A stretch of DNA of 64,000 bases from Candidatus Obscuribacter phosphatis (GTDB lineage Bacteria > Cyanobacteriota > Vampirovibrionia > Obscuribacterales > Obscuribacteraceae): the NCBI GenBank assembly GCA_001899315.1, contig MOYA01000003.1, forward strand, positions 210,369-274,368, given 5' to 3'. A program made the position numbers and the translations under genes. The notes beneath the pieces were generated by a model. It was not told the origin of the DNA. It saw only the letters and a program-made list of their open reading frames with translations, and did not search any database. Of the stretch, positions 7,321 to 16,414 are shown piece after piece (position 1 is the stretch's first letter; each line of letters begins with the position of its first letter).

Positions 7321-7788
7321 CGTAGTACAAGTAAATGGGTGGGGTCAAGTCCACTAATACGGTTCCGAGCCGTGTCAAAAATCTCTCAGCAATCTTCTCA
7401 GACCTCTTGCGTTCTTCGATATACTCATAGACTGGCGGATCTTCGCTGTCGACAAGACTAAAGTGTCTAAAGCCAGAATTATCGATCTAAAAAAACAAGC
7501 AGACTCCGGCACTTCAAAACCAACCGCAGAAGCTGTTTCATTCCTCCCGCTGAGGCAAAAGATGGAAAGGTAGGGAAACACCGGACAGTGCAAACGAAAT
7601 ACCTCCCAGCCAGAGAACGTTGAGAACCAAGTCCGATGTAAGCAAGGTTTATCAAAATCTTGCCGGGTCACTTTTGCTTATGTCCAGGTAATTTCTGTGA
7701 CATACGTAAAGAAGGTGCATCAAACCTTCACCTTCTCTCTTCTGAGAGTAGAATGGGAGGAAGGTTTACAATTGCAGGGTCGAAATAC
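7321..7788. other. Degraded sequence upstream of lipoprotein gene
   Basis: No intact gene recognised. A forward phase around 7400-7590 reads DWRIFAVDKTKVSKARIIDL and may be a decayed gene. The leftward frame over 7375-7671 has no domain features. The 3' part precedes the lipoprotein start at 7789. Confidence 0.35.
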
Positions 7789-8343
7789 ATGAAGCGCCTG
7801 TTCTTCCTAAGCTTGTCGATTCTAGTTCTTAGTGGCTGTGCTGAGCAAAGTCCAGCGGTGCAATCCATCTTCGTTTACCAAACCAGGTCCTCTGGACTCA
7901 AGATACCTAGTCATATCGAACAAGACCTGTTGCGCCTGAGGGCGATGCCTCCAGAGCAATCGAAATTGATCTCAAAGCAATATTTGGCAGAGGAACATGA
8001 TTGGAGTTTTTACTATCTTATGGGAGGAGTACTTAAGGAATCTGGCCTCATCAATGAGGCTGAAAGTTCTTTCCTTAAGTCTTGGCAATTACTTTCAGCA
8101 AAGAAATGGGAACCAGATATTCGCTTTGATCCTCGGGATCAGCTTGCGGAGTTATACATTTCTGAGGCGAATAGTATTCCAGCCGGTTCTAAGGTCAAAG
8201 AGCTCTACAAGAAAGCTTTAGCCTTGAATCCAGAGAACTCCTACGTTTGGTGGAAATATGCCCATTATCTGCAATCGGTAAATGATCCTGAGAGCGACTT
8301 CGCTCTAACTCAGTCTATCAAATATGGAGATATGTCTCGCTAG
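7789..8343 (+). CDS. TPR-like lipoprotein
   Basis: 184 residues from ATG 7789. This start is preferred over upstream options because it places a lipoprotein signal at the terminus: MKRLFFLSLSILVLSGCAEQ has a hydrophobic core and the lipobox LSGC, so Cys17 would be lipidated and the protein membrane-anchored outside the cytoplasm. Residues about 75-175 contain helical pairs like TPRs, including DWSFYYLMGGVLKESGLINE, AESSFLKSW, KELYKKALALNPENSYVWW and YAHYLQS. It is probably a scaffold or interaction protein. It has no operon partner, and its neighbours are transposon debris. Confidence 0.65.
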   Translation: MKRLFFLSLSILVLSGCAEQSPAVQSIFVYQTRSSGLKIPSHIEQDLLRLRAMPPEQSKLISKQYLAEEHDWSFYYLMGGVLKESGLINEAESSFLKSWQLLSAKKWEPDIRFDPRDQLAELYISEANSIPAGSKVKELYKKALALNPENSYVWWKYAHYLQSVNDPESDFALTQSIKYGDMSR

Positions 8344-8634
8344 TTGTTGAGGAATAACTTAGTAATAAGTCGGACCTAACATAATCGGTCGCCTTAGCTC
8401 AAATCAACCACCACCAAGGAGAGTGCCAGACTCAAAAAAGGTGACACCATTAACGGTGCCCAAAGACGAATCTGTCATCAGTCATATAAAGCGCTAGGAC
8501 AAAAGCGAAAAATTGAATATTGCGCACAACTTGGGCAATCGGCTGGATCGAACGAAATATTAACGCCGGTTCGCGATTCACCAGAATTGTGCTCAAGACT
8601 AGAAAATTTATTGCAAGCTGAAAAGGAAAATGAA

Positions 8635-8793
8635 ATGAGGATAAATGGTCATCATCGGTCTCGTGATAAAGTTTTGAATAGCATTCTCGAATTAGCCAAA
8701 TCATATCCTCCACGGAAAAGCAAAGCAGCGGCCGATCTCGCATTTCTGAGAATGACGCCGGAAAAATTACTCAAAAGAATCGAAGGCCGCTAG
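8635..8793 (+). CDS. Possible small protein, 52 aa
   Basis: ATG 8635 with AAGGAA about 8 nt upstream; stop 8791-8793. It encodes a basic peptide with DKVLNSILELAKSYPPRKSK and FLRMTPEKLLKRIEGR. The same phase is open upstream to 8398 but has no ATG or GTG there, so the ORF could instead be the tail of a broken gene. Nothing is recognised. Composition is protein-like but support is weak. Confidence 0.3.
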   Translation: MRINGHHRSRDKVLNSILELAKSYPPRKSKAAADLAFLRMTPEKLLKRIEGR

Positions 8794-9012
8794 GAAGTTA
8801 TCAATTTTGTTTTGAACGGCGGCACTTCGCCTCCTAGGCATATCCAAACGCGATAGATTTCGAGGTTCTTCTTTTCCTTTCGGTCTTGCACTCTTATCGG
8901 CTTCAAACGGGAAAAGAAACTCTTCGATTCAAAAGAGAGGGCCATAGAGCAACTGCCCTACGGTCACTCTCGTATTGTTCCTTGACAAAAGAAGCGAGAA
9001 GCTTGTCTACGG

Positions 9013-9675
9013 CTAAACCTGATTTACTAGAATGCACCCTAGTTGCGGTTTGTAGAACGACTCATCTAAGAGCTGAATTCCAAACTGGCTACTAAGCAAC
9101 TCGACAATATTATCGAACGTGAATCTGTCCGCAATTTTTCTCTTTGAATAATTGCTAAGGTTTTCCTTTGGAAGTGGTTCGCCGAATGTGTGAAATTCCC
9201 AACGCCCTCCTGAACCTGAATTCATAGCCTGCACGTGCCGAATCACTTCACCGTTACGCACAAAGTCGAATCGAATAGAACCATATTGAAGTTTCACCTT
9301 AGGATCACTTCGATGAGCACGCTCCGTATCTCTCGCCATACCTAGACCAATTGCATCAGCCGGGGTAAAAAACGAAATACGTTCTGGGGTGGAGTTTATA
9401 TCCCCACCCTTCCAGCCACCGTGAAGTTCAAATAATGCAGTCCATTCGGAATTTGTAGGCACTAGCAAATACTCAGTTTGCGAACGCTTAGAACGATCAA
9501 TTCTCGATATGGCAGACGCCAAATTTGCAGCCTCAAACTTAGTCACTTTCCACCGACTCTTAACCCTTGCCTGCCTCTCAAATCGCATGAAACCTTCAAC
9601 AATATCAGCTGGTTTCGCACGGACGAACGTAAACTCTTCGGTAACAGGTTCTAGGTGTGGAAGAAAATATGTCAT
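9013..9675 (-). CDS. Conserved-looking hypothetical protein, 220 aa
   Basis: Starts at ATG 9675 with an AAAGGC ribosome site 6 nt upstream. It is soluble, with no signal peptide. C-terminal features are IRFDFVRNGEVIRHVQA, SGGRWEFHTFGEPLP, then YSKRKIADRFTFDNIVELL and FGIQLLDESFY. The '..V.a...ggrWeF..fGe.lp.E....Y..rk..dRf' pattern looks like a real conserved domain I have seen in uncharacterised proteins, sometimes near toxin systems, but I cannot name it. It lies alone in the accessory island, so an immunity-type role is possible but is only a guess. Confidence 0.6.
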   Translation of the reverse strand: MTYFLPHLEPVTEEFTFVRAKPADIVEGFMRFERQARVKSRWKVTKFEAANLASAISRIDRSKRSQTEYLLVPTNSEWTALFELHGGWKGGDINSTPERISFFTPADAIGLGMARDTERAHRSDPKVKLQYGSIRFDFVRNGEVIRHVQAMNSGSGGRWEFHTFGEPLPKENLSNYSKRKIADRFTFDNIVELLSSQFGIQLLDESFYKPQLGCILVNQV

Positions 9676-9848
9676 AAATTTTGCCTTTGCTTCGCCAAGT
9701 CACAAGACATATACAACAATATCTTGAGCAAGTGTTGCAATTGTAAAGAGGGCGCAATTCTCAGCGGACTTTCGTCTAGGCTACTTCTTCCCGCAAAAAA
9801 GATAGCCCCGAGGTTCAAGGTCCCACTAATTCCAGGGCGTCTGCTAGG

Positions 9849-9885
9849 ATGAATTTAGGTAGATATATGAATTTAGGTACCTAAA
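9849..9885 (+). promoter_or_regulatory. Operator-like repeats upstream of the Sel1 gene
   Basis: A 13-bp direct repeat ATGAATTTAGGTA occurs at 9849-9861 and 9867-9879. The second copy runs into a perfect 14-bp palindrome, TTTAGGTACCTAAA (9872-9885). That makes three TTTAGGTA half-sites, two direct and one inverted, 30-60 bp before the gene at 9916. The layout fits a repressor or activator binding array; the regulator is unknown. Confidence 0.45.
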
Positions 9886-9915
9886 GCTGGTACTAGATTT
9901 AGTAACCCTTTTCTG

Positions 9916-10338
9916 GTGCGTCTGATGAATCATGAAGCTCTCGACGGAGAAGGCGAAAGCCTGATTAACTGGCAATCGCTGGATGGAATCAGCCCAACCA
10001 GGCTGGTTTTGATGGGCTATGAGGCTCTTAGCCGCAACGACTTTGGCAGAGCGCGCCTTTACTTTGAAAGCGCTGTGGACAAATCAATTCAAAAGAGTGA
10101 AGCCCTTCGCCAGGCCGCCTTAGAACTGGGCAGGCTGCATGAAGATGGCTTAGGCACCGAAGAAAATTCGTCCATCGCCTTCGCCTATTACCGACTGGCA
10201 GCAGAAGCTGGTCAGCTAGACGCGGTCCAGAAAGTTTCAGATATGTATTTGAAGGGTCAAGGCACTTTGAAAAACAAGAAACATGCCAATTATTGGTCCA
10301 ATATAGCTAGAGAAAAGGCGAGAGCAAGAGGACACTAG
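9916..10338 (+). CDS. Sel1-repeat protein
   Basis: 140 residues from GTG 9916; ATG 9925 (residue 4) is an alternative. The body is built of Sel1-like (TPR-related) repeats: ALSRNDFGRARLYFESAV, then RQAALELGRLHEDGLG and AFAYYRLAAEAGQLDAVQKV, then SDMYLKGQGTLKNKKHANYW. Each shows the 'A...L..my..G.G...d...A..w...AA..G...A' spacing. Such proteins are adaptors rather than enzymes. There is no signal peptide, so it is probably cytoplasmic. Possible operator repeats lie immediately upstream. Confidence 0.75.
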   Translation: MRLMNHEALDGEGESLINWQSLDGISPTRLVLMGYEALSRNDFGRARLYFESAVDKSIQKSEALRQAALELGRLHEDGLGTEENSSIAFAYYRLAAEAGQLDAVQKVSDMYLKGQGTLKNKKHANYWSNIAREKARARGH

Positions 10339-10460
10339 AGTCAGTAATTCCAGTTGCAGGCTGCGACAGAAATTATAGGCTAGATTTTCACGACTTTTTT
10401 ATGCAGGCAAAACTAAGCTTTGCTTTGTAATTTTCCTGCGCCCCAAATTTTCTAAAAGCC

Positions 10461-11783
10461 GTGACTACAGAATTACATTCACAACCACGAAATGATCGTG
10501 TCTTGGACTCTGGAAATAAGAGTGCCAATAATGACACCTTCAATACTAGGGAGCTGTATCGCGACCTACCAAGTCTCAACCAGACAAATCGGGCAAACGA
10601 GGATCTGACCAGAGAAGGAAACTTACCAAATATCAAAATCGCCGAAGCCGGACGCCACACCTTATCTCCAGCCTGGCGCGATTCTGTTACCGACACCGGT
10701 CGTGGCTCTATCACCGATACCGGTCGTGGCTCTGTTACCGACACCGGTCGCGGCTCTATCACCGACACCGGTCGTGGCTCTGTCACCGATACCGGTCGTG
10801 GCTCTGTCACCGACACCGGTCGTGGGTCTATCACCGACACCGGTCGCGGCTCTATCACCGACAGCGGTCGCGGCTCTATCACCGACACCGGTCGCGGGTC
10901 TATTAATGATCGCGGCAACTCAGTTAGCGACCGGGGCATCGAAAGACCAAAACCAGCAGAAAAACCCGATGTGCCGGCCAGAGCCTTTACTATGGACCTG
11001 AAGAACCACGCAGCCAATCACGGCAAACCAGATGCCCTAGTCTACCTGCCGCGCAACTTCGATCCTGAAAAACCAATCAATCTAGTCATCTACAACCACG
11101 GTTGGCGCTCTACAGCCACCAGCTCATACAAAAACGAACGGCTTGGCGATCAAATGACCGGTGCGCCACCAAATACAGTACTGGTCATTCCTGAATGGCA
11201 GCGCAATCCGGGTGCTGAAAACGGCGACCAAGGAGCCTTGGCCGGTCAGGGCAAGTACGCCGCCATGCTGCAGGAAATCATGAATAAGACTCCTGGTCTG
11301 AAAGGCAAAAACATCAGCGATCTTGAGTCTATCAATATTGTTTCCCATTCAGCCGGCTATAATCCGACCACAAAGATGATCTACGACCCAACCATTGGTC
11401 CCAAGGTGAAAAGCCTGACAATGCTTGATTCAGCCTATAACGGACCCGCCCTCAATGGATGGTTGGCCAAAAATGCCCGAGAACTTGCCAGTGGAGAAAA
11501 GCAATTTATCAATATTTTCAATGACACCACAAAAGAAAGTCTGGCTCAAGCCAAGTTTGTCAAAGAAACCTTGGGTAAAGCCGGCTTGTCCCCGGCACTT
11601 GTGCAAGAAGATTATAAAAACGGCAAGCGACCAATCTCGAAAGAAACTGTCGGCGCTAATGGAATTATCTTCAAGCGCAGCGACTTAACCACCGGCGGCA
11701 GCGGTGCCCATGGTGCCATGCCTAAGCTCTTCTTCTCGACCGTACTGGAAGGAGCTAATCTGAGAAGGCAGAGGGGCCGCTGA
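10461..11783 (+). CDS. Repeat-bearing alpha/beta hydrolase
   Basis: 440 residues from GTG 10461. Residues 1-75 are polar and probably disordered. Residues 78-149 are nine copies of an 8-residue unit, D[TS]GRGS[IV]T. From about 170 an alpha/beta-hydrolase fold follows: PINLVIYNHGW (oxyanion-hole HG near 213), VSHSAGYN (nucleophile Ser in S-x-S-x-G near 297), LTMLDSAYNG, and GAHGAMPK near the end as candidate acid and base. The substrate is unknown; lipase, esterase or peptidase are all possible. No Sec signal is present. The kinase gene starts 30 nt downstream and may be co-transcribed. Confidence 0.7.
   Translation: MTTELHSQPRNDRVLDSGNKSANNDTFNTRELYRDLPSLNQTNRANEDLTREGNLPNIKIAEAGRHTLSPAWRDSVTDTGRGSITDTGRGSVTDTGRGSITDTGRGSVTDTGRGSVTDTGRGSITDTGRGSITDSGRGSITDTGRGSINDRGNSVSDRGIERPKPAEKPDVPARAFTMDLKNHAANHGKPDALVYLPRNFDPEKPINLVIYNHGWRSTATSSYKNERLGDQMTGAPPNTVLVIPEWQRNPGAENGDQGALAGQGKYAAMLQEIMNKTPGLKGKNISDLESINIVSHSAGYNPTTKMIYDPTIGPKVKSLTMLDSAYNGPALNGWLAKNARELASGEKQFINIFNDTTKESLAQAKFVKETLGKAGLSPALVQEDYKNGKRPISKETVGANGIIFKRSDLTTGGSGAHGAMPKLFFSTVLEGANLRRQRGR
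10692..10907 (+). repeat. Coding 24-bp minisatellite, nine units
   Basis: Nine head-to-tail 24-bp units encode D[TS]GRGS[IV][TN]. Differences are mostly at synonymous positions (ACC/ACT-type, CGT/CGC) and the Ile/Val switch. The unit is a multiple of 3, so copy-number change would alter spacer length without breaking the frame. The repeat also creates long spurious open frames on both strands. Confidence 0.95.
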
Positions 11784-11813
11784 GGGACCGATAATTGGGA
11801 TAAGCAAGCGGCA

Positions 11814-13958
11814 GTGGCGGGAATAAAGCAAACTGAGCTATTAGATTGGTTTGGCAAATTGAAGACCTGCCCGAAATGCGATTCTAGCTTTTCAGATAGC
11901 ATCGAAACCTGCCCCCATGACGGGGAAGAATTGGTTTTGGTGAGCGGCCGCAGTACCCTTGGACCGGGGCATCTTTTTGCCGGGCATTATGAAATTCTCT
12001 CGATCTTAGGACGAGGCGGTATGAGCGTAGTCTACCGGGCCAGACACAAGCTCATGGACCGTATAGTGGCCATCAAGGTCTTGCAAGGCGACGCCGATCA
12101 GTCGGCAATAGAACGCTTCAAGCAAGAAGCAAAGTCAGCTAGCCTGCTCAACCATCCCAATATTATCAGCATCTACGACTTTGGCTTGTTTAACGAGCAA
12201 GCCTATTTGGTAATGGACTGCCTGGAAGGCAAAACCATCGCCGATATTCTCGAAAGCGACGGCAGAATCAGCCCAGATAGGTCGGTAGAAATTTTTAGAC
12301 AGATTTGTTTAGGTCTAGATGCGGCCCATCGTCACGGCGTTGTGCACCGCGATCTCAAGCCCAGCAATATTTGTCTGGTGCACGACGAGAACGGACACGA
12401 GCATATCAAGATAGTCGATTTTGGTATAGCGAAATTGCTCGACCGCACAGGCAGGCACGCGCTGCAGCTCACTCAAACCGGCGAAGTATTTGGCAGCCCT
12501 CTCTATATGAGCCCCGAGCAATGCTCTGGCAAGACTTTGGACAATCGGTCCGACATCTATTCACTGGGCTGTTTGATGTATGAATGTCTCACCGGCAAAC
12601 CTCCACTCGAAGGTGACAATGCCTATGAAACAATGGCTTTGCATATCTCGGGCACCCCTATGGACTTCGCCAAAGCCTGTCCTAGTATAAAAATTCCAGC
12701 CAGCTTAGAGGCCATAGTCTTCCGCTGTCTAGAAAAAAGACCGATTGACCGCTACCAGTCAGCCGCCGAAATCATCTCAGATCTGCCTGTTGTGCAGCCG
12801 GTTTCAGGCTCGCTCAAAGTCAAATCGGTGGCGCATCCAGTCAAGCACAAGAAAGAACTATTCCGACTGAGACTGGGTTTCTGGACTGTCTTTACTTTGC
12901 TTGCCGGACTCTTGACCTATATGGCTCTCGACCATGGCCCCGAAAACGACAGAGGCACTGTCTTAGAAAAGACTATCTGGAATTTCGAAACCACACTGGC
13001 TCAGTCCCTAAGCGACTGGCATCAATACGATGCCGCCAAAGCAGTTTTGGCGCAAGTCGAAGATACCGCACGTAAACGCTTCAGCAATAAAGGTCGCCTG
13101 ATCACTTGCTTGAACATGCAATACAACCTCTATAAAAGGGCGCGCATGTTCGAAGACCTAGAAGCAGTGGACGATCGCATAGCCATGGCCCAAGAAGCCA
13201 TGCTGGCTGAGAACTGCGACAAACTCTTGAAAGACCTCGACGAAATAAACGACTACGATACCAAGGGTGGTGCCAGTGTCAAAAAAGTCCTGGCACCCTA
13301 TGTTGTCTATCGCCTGAGACTAGTGGTGAACGGCTTAAACGGCCAGGGCAAAGAGCTGCGGGCCGAGTCAATTTTGCTCAAAGCTCATCAGGTACTAGCT
13401 GATCTGCTTGGACCTAAAGACCCTCTTGTGGCTGACTTAAAAGTACTACTCGCCGAGTCTTATCAAAGGCAAGAAAAAGGCTTCAAGGCTCGACCATATC
13501 TTAGTGACGCCCTGGCAATCTACAAGCAAAACACCAGCGATGATGAGCGCAAAGAAATTCTAGCCCTTTTGCACCTTGGTCAAATCGACCGAGACAGCAA
13601 TAATTTAGATGCAGCAAAAGATGAACTAGGTCAAGCCCTGAAACAGGCTGAAAACATGCCGGTTCAAGACAACCATCTTTTGCTCAAATGTTTAAACAGC
13701 AATGCCAATTTTCTAGATCGCATCGGCAAGAAAGAAGAAGCGGCAAAACTGCTAAGCCGGGCTTCTGAACTAGAAAAGCAAGATGATGCTGCCGCAACCA
13801 AAATAGAACCAACCCCAGAGCCCGATTCAGCAAAGCCACAAATAGAGCCTCAGATAGAGCCTCAGATAGAGCCCCAGATAAAGCCACAGACAACACCTCA
13901 GATAAAGCAGACCCCGGAAAAGATCGAAAACAAGCAGCCGATCAATATGGATGGTTGA
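11814..13958 (+). CDS. Membrane serine/threonine protein kinase with zinc ribbon and TPR domain
   Basis: 714 residues from GTG 11814. Residues 18-36 are a zinc-ribbon-like CPKC-x(10)-CPHDGE. The kinase domain spans about 59-325: glycine loop GRGGMSVVYRA, VAIKVL Lys, catalytic HRDLKPSN (near 179), IVDFGIAK metal motif and SPEQ. A single membrane span, LGFWTVFTLLAGLLTYMAL (about 353-371), leads to an outer C-terminal part with TPR-like helices (about 400-660) and a tail of PQI repeats. The layout is that of a PknB-type Hanks kinase, with the extracytoplasmic TPR part as probable sensor. All key catalytic residues are present. Confidence 0.9.
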   Translation: MAGIKQTELLDWFGKLKTCPKCDSSFSDSIETCPHDGEELVLVSGRSTLGPGHLFAGHYEILSILGRGGMSVVYRARHKLMDRIVAIKVLQGDADQSAIERFKQEAKSASLLNHPNIISIYDFGLFNEQAYLVMDCLEGKTIADILESDGRISPDRSVEIFRQICLGLDAAHRHGVVHRDLKPSNICLVHDENGHEHIKIVDFGIAKLLDRTGRHALQLTQTGEVFGSPLYMSPEQCSGKTLDNRSDIYSLGCLMYECLTGKPPLEGDNAYETMALHISGTPMDFAKACPSIKIPASLEAIVFRCLEKRPIDRYQSAAEIISDLPVVQPVSGSLKVKSVAHPVKHKKELFRLRLGFWTVFTLLAGLLTYMALDHGPENDRGTVLEKTIWNFETTLAQSLSDWHQYDAAKAVLAQVEDTARKRFSNKGRLITCLNMQYNLYKRARMFEDLEAVDDRIAMAQEAMLAENCDKLLKDLDEINDYDTKGGASVKKVLAPYVVYRLRLVVNGLNGQGKELRAESILLKAHQVLADLLGPKDPLVADLKVLLAESYQRQEKGFKARPYLSDALAIYKQNTSDDERKEILALLHLGQIDRDSNNLDAAKDELGQALKQAENMPVQDNHLLLKCLNSNANFLDRIGKKEEAAKLLSRASELEKQDDAAATKIEPTPEPDSAKPQIEPQIEPQIEPQIKPQTTPQIKQTPEKIENKQPINMDG
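13833..13904 (+). repeat. Coding 12-bp repeat, six units
   Basis: Six 12-bp units encode KPQI, EPQI three times, KPQT and TPQI near the C-terminus of the kinase. The middle three are almost identical in DNA. The unit length keeps the frame. Confidence 0.85.
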
Positions 13959-14030
13959 GCCCAATTATTTATGCAGATTATCTATGCAGACTGTTCATAC
14001 AAATAAGTAATCTCGATAGCACCAGCTAAA

Positions 14031-15008
14031 TCAGGGGTGCGCAAGCTTTTCGGCTATTTTACCGGCTTCGCTTTCCACAGCCAAATCACCGCATTCTTTG
14101 GCGCGATCTCTCACTGACTTAGCGTCTTCGATTGCTTCAATGCGCCTCTGGCTGTACTCTTGCAGCAAGACCCCGCCCATACGGGCGTTCAAGACATGAT
14201 AGCTGCGTTTGTCTAGATCGCCCAGAGACTTAAGTAAGTCGGCACTATAGTCTCTAAATTCGCCTTTCTTGCCGGCTTTCACCCCGGCGATCAGATCTGC
14301 CGCCGCCTTCTTATAGAGATTGAAATCAGCACCACACTGGTCAGAACTGTAATAAATAGTCTCTAGATCGCCAAGTCCAAAATCATCGGCGCGACGGCTC
14401 AGGGGCATACCTTCTTGGGCAAGCGAAATAGCCTCAGAGTCATCCTTTTCCATCAAGGCAAAGCGCGCTCCATACAAAAATGGAACAAGCTGAGCCAATG
14501 CAGGCAGTTTATCTTGGGCGGCCACACCAGAGGGCTTGGCCATATCGATTTGATCGATAAACTCAAGGCAGTGCTTCAGTCCCGCCTTAGGGTCATTCTT
14601 TTCGGCATCGCTCAAAATCTGCAAGACAGCTGCTGCCGAGGGCTCTGCCGACTTTTGCAATTGCAGCTTGAGCCTTTCAACTGGTCCTAAGCTATCGCCT
14701 TCTTCCGAACGCTCGAGCAGCTTTATATAAGCAAAATGGCAGAGCGATCTTTCATGAGAGGAAAAGGGCACTTGGGCAATTGGTTTAAGCAGATAAGCAA
14801 CCTGCTTACGCCCGGTCTCTGAGAACTGCTTCGGAACACTTATCGATAGTGACTTACTATTGGAAGAAGAGGCAGCCAACATTTCAGCCGGTGGCGCCTC
14901 CGAAAGTGCCGTATTTTCAGAACGAAGCGCACTCTTTTGGGTGTAAAGGGCATAACTGAGATAGAGCGCGCCCGCTATTATGATTAGAAGTACGGGATGA
15001 ACTTTCAT
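14031..15008 (-). CDS. Membrane-anchored hypothetical protein
   Basis: 325 residues from ATG 15008. The N-terminus MKVHPVLLIIIAGALYLSYALY is an uncleaved signal anchor, so the rest is probably outside the cytoplasm. A Ser-rich linker (about 45-55) precedes an all-helical body with TPR-like spacing, for example ALMEKDDSEAISLAQEGMPL and DFNLYKKAAADLIAGVKAG. Four Cys are scattered. No catalytic motif was found. It is divergent from the gene at 15065 (56 nt apart) and convergent with the kinase gene. Unrecognised; possibly a helical scaffold. Confidence 0.6.
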   Translation of the reverse strand: MKVHPVLLIIIAGALYLSYALYTQKSALRSENTALSEAPPAEMLAASSSNSKSLSISVPKQFSETGRKQVAYLLKPIAQVPFSSHERSLCHFAYIKLLERSEEGDSLGPVERLKLQLQKSAEPSAAAVLQILSDAEKNDPKAGLKHCLEFIDQIDMAKPSGVAAQDKLPALAQLVPFLYGARFALMEKDDSEAISLAQEGMPLSRRADDFGLGDLETIYYSSDQCGADFNLYKKAAADLIAGVKAGKKGEFRDYSADLLKSLGDLDKRSYHVLNARMGGVLLQEYSQRRIEAIEDAKSVRDRAKECGDLAVESEAGKIAEKLAHP

Positions 15009-15064
15009 TCACTTCTTCCTGGACACCGGTTCATAGCATGTGATTTTACCGCTTCAACCTGCAA

Positions 15065-16414
15065 ATGACTCAAAGAGACGACGATACAAAAACAAAACTG
15101 TCAAAACAGTCAAAAAAAGACCAATTCGAGTCAATGACCGACTTGGCGGCAGCCAGTGGTCTGGGGCAACAGAAAGAGACCTTTGAAATCTTCACAGGAG
15201 ACGAGGTCGTTGCCTCAAAACGGGTGAAACCACAAGTCACCGATAAAGAGAAGGCTCTGTTGGAGAAATTTGGCACGCCACCGCCGCAAGCGCCAAGAAC
15301 AGCCAGAGTCAGCGACAGCGCCTCTGACCCAGCCAGGCAAGCCATGGCGGCAGATCTTGAAAACGCCGGCTTAGAGCTATTGGGCGCCCTAGGTCAAAAC
15401 CTCACTCTTTTAGATCTAGACCAAGAGAAAAAGCGCCATGCCCTTGTGCAGGCGGTTAGAGAAGTGGTGGCGGATAGCCGCGTTGACGGCACGATAGCGA
15501 CGGTGGCGGCTTTATTGGCGGGGTATTACCGCAATAGCAGAGAGAAAGTGGAAGAAGATGACTTCGATTGGTACGATGAAGATGGACTTTTGAGTTTTGG
15601 CTATTTTGCCGCCGACCGCTTCAGCCTCTTCGAAAGCAAAAAGCAGGCCTCTCTACTTTTGCCCGAACAGCCAAAACTGCAAGATAAATCAGACGAGCAA
15701 TTTAAAGACTGGTGCGCCGGTTTTGCCCCATCCGAAAACTTTCTTTTAGCCTTGAGAGGCTGCCTTAAAGATGGCATTATCGAGCTGTCGCAACTGATTA
15801 GACCAGGCAAAACAAGTAATCAGACAAATCAAGGCAATCAAGTAAATCAAACAAATACATATCAAATCACTTTTGGCGGCGCCATCGCACCAATCACTGT
15901 GGAAGAGACAAGCGCAGGCGAATTAGTTTATGGCGCCGCCCACTATGGCTTTCGCTATCTAACCTTACTTGAAAAAGCCTATGGTCATTATTTGACGGCA
16001 GCCATGGCTAAAGACGCGCGCCCCATCTTGGCTCAAGACGGCGCCTGGCAAGCCCACAATATTACTAAAGCCCATTTGCCCTTAAGACTGCTTTCGGGCA
16101 AAGCACCATTCTTGGTATCAAGAACAGAAAGTCGAAATGAGCTTGACTTAGAAAGCTTCAAATCTAGGGCAGCAGCTCTGCTGAGAGAGGCACGCAGCCG
16201 AGAGCAGACTGTCTATGCCCTCAAACAAGACAAGCGCTTTAAGAGCAATACCAAAGTAGCGGCCGCGCTCAAGCATATAGCTCTAGAATTCGACGAGACA
16301 CAAACAGCTTGGCTTGTGCAATTTGACAACCTGGGCAAACTAGAGCGACAGCCTCTCAATCTGGAAGAACTCTTGCGAGAGACTCTGCTGTTTTATAGTC
16401 TCACTACTGGCTAG
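15065..16414 (+). CDS. Soluble hypothetical protein, 449 aa
   Basis: ATG 15065 gives a protein with a disordered, charged first 90 residues (MTQRDDDTKTKLSKQSKKDQ onward), then a folded mixed alpha/beta body. Notable stretches are DFDWYDEDGLLSFGYFAADR, an Asn/Gln-rich linker of NQTNQGNQVNQTN type, and YGAAHYGFRYLTLLEKAYGHY. No signal peptide, membrane span or known catalytic motif. The last 11 bp overlap the convergent MshEN gene. I do not recognise a family. Confidence 0.6.
   Translation: MTQRDDDTKTKLSKQSKKDQFESMTDLAAASGLGQQKETFEIFTGDEVVASKRVKPQVTDKEKALLEKFGTPPPQAPRTARVSDSASDPARQAMAADLENAGLELLGALGQNLTLLDLDQEKKRHALVQAVREVVADSRVDGTIATVAALLAGYYRNSREKVEEDDFDWYDEDGLLSFGYFAADRFSLFESKKQASLLLPEQPKLQDKSDEQFKDWCAGFAPSENFLLALRGCLKDGIIELSQLIRPGKTSNQTNQGNQVNQTNTYQITFGGAIAPITVEETSAGELVYGAAHYGFRYLTLLEKAYGHYLTAAMAKDARPILAQDGAWQAHNITKAHLPLRLLSGKAPFLVSRTESRNELDLESFKSRAAALLREARSREQTVYALKQDKRFKSNTKVAAALKHIALEFDETQTAWLVQFDNLGKLERQPLNLEELLRETLLFYSLTTG

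Noticed and set aside
7375-7671. 98-codon leftward frame
   Set aside because: No domain, signal or ribosome site; rich in Cys/Phe/Arg as is typical of shadow frames.
8886-9095. 69-codon forward frame
   Set aside because: It overlaps the better-supported leftward gene at 9013-9675 and has no features.
10692-10907. CRISPR array
   Set aside because: The 24-bp units are contiguous with no spacers and lie in a coding frame.
10388-11017. 209-codon leftward frame made of PRPVSV repeats
   Set aside because: It is the reverse reading of the 24-bp coding repeat of the hydrolase gene.
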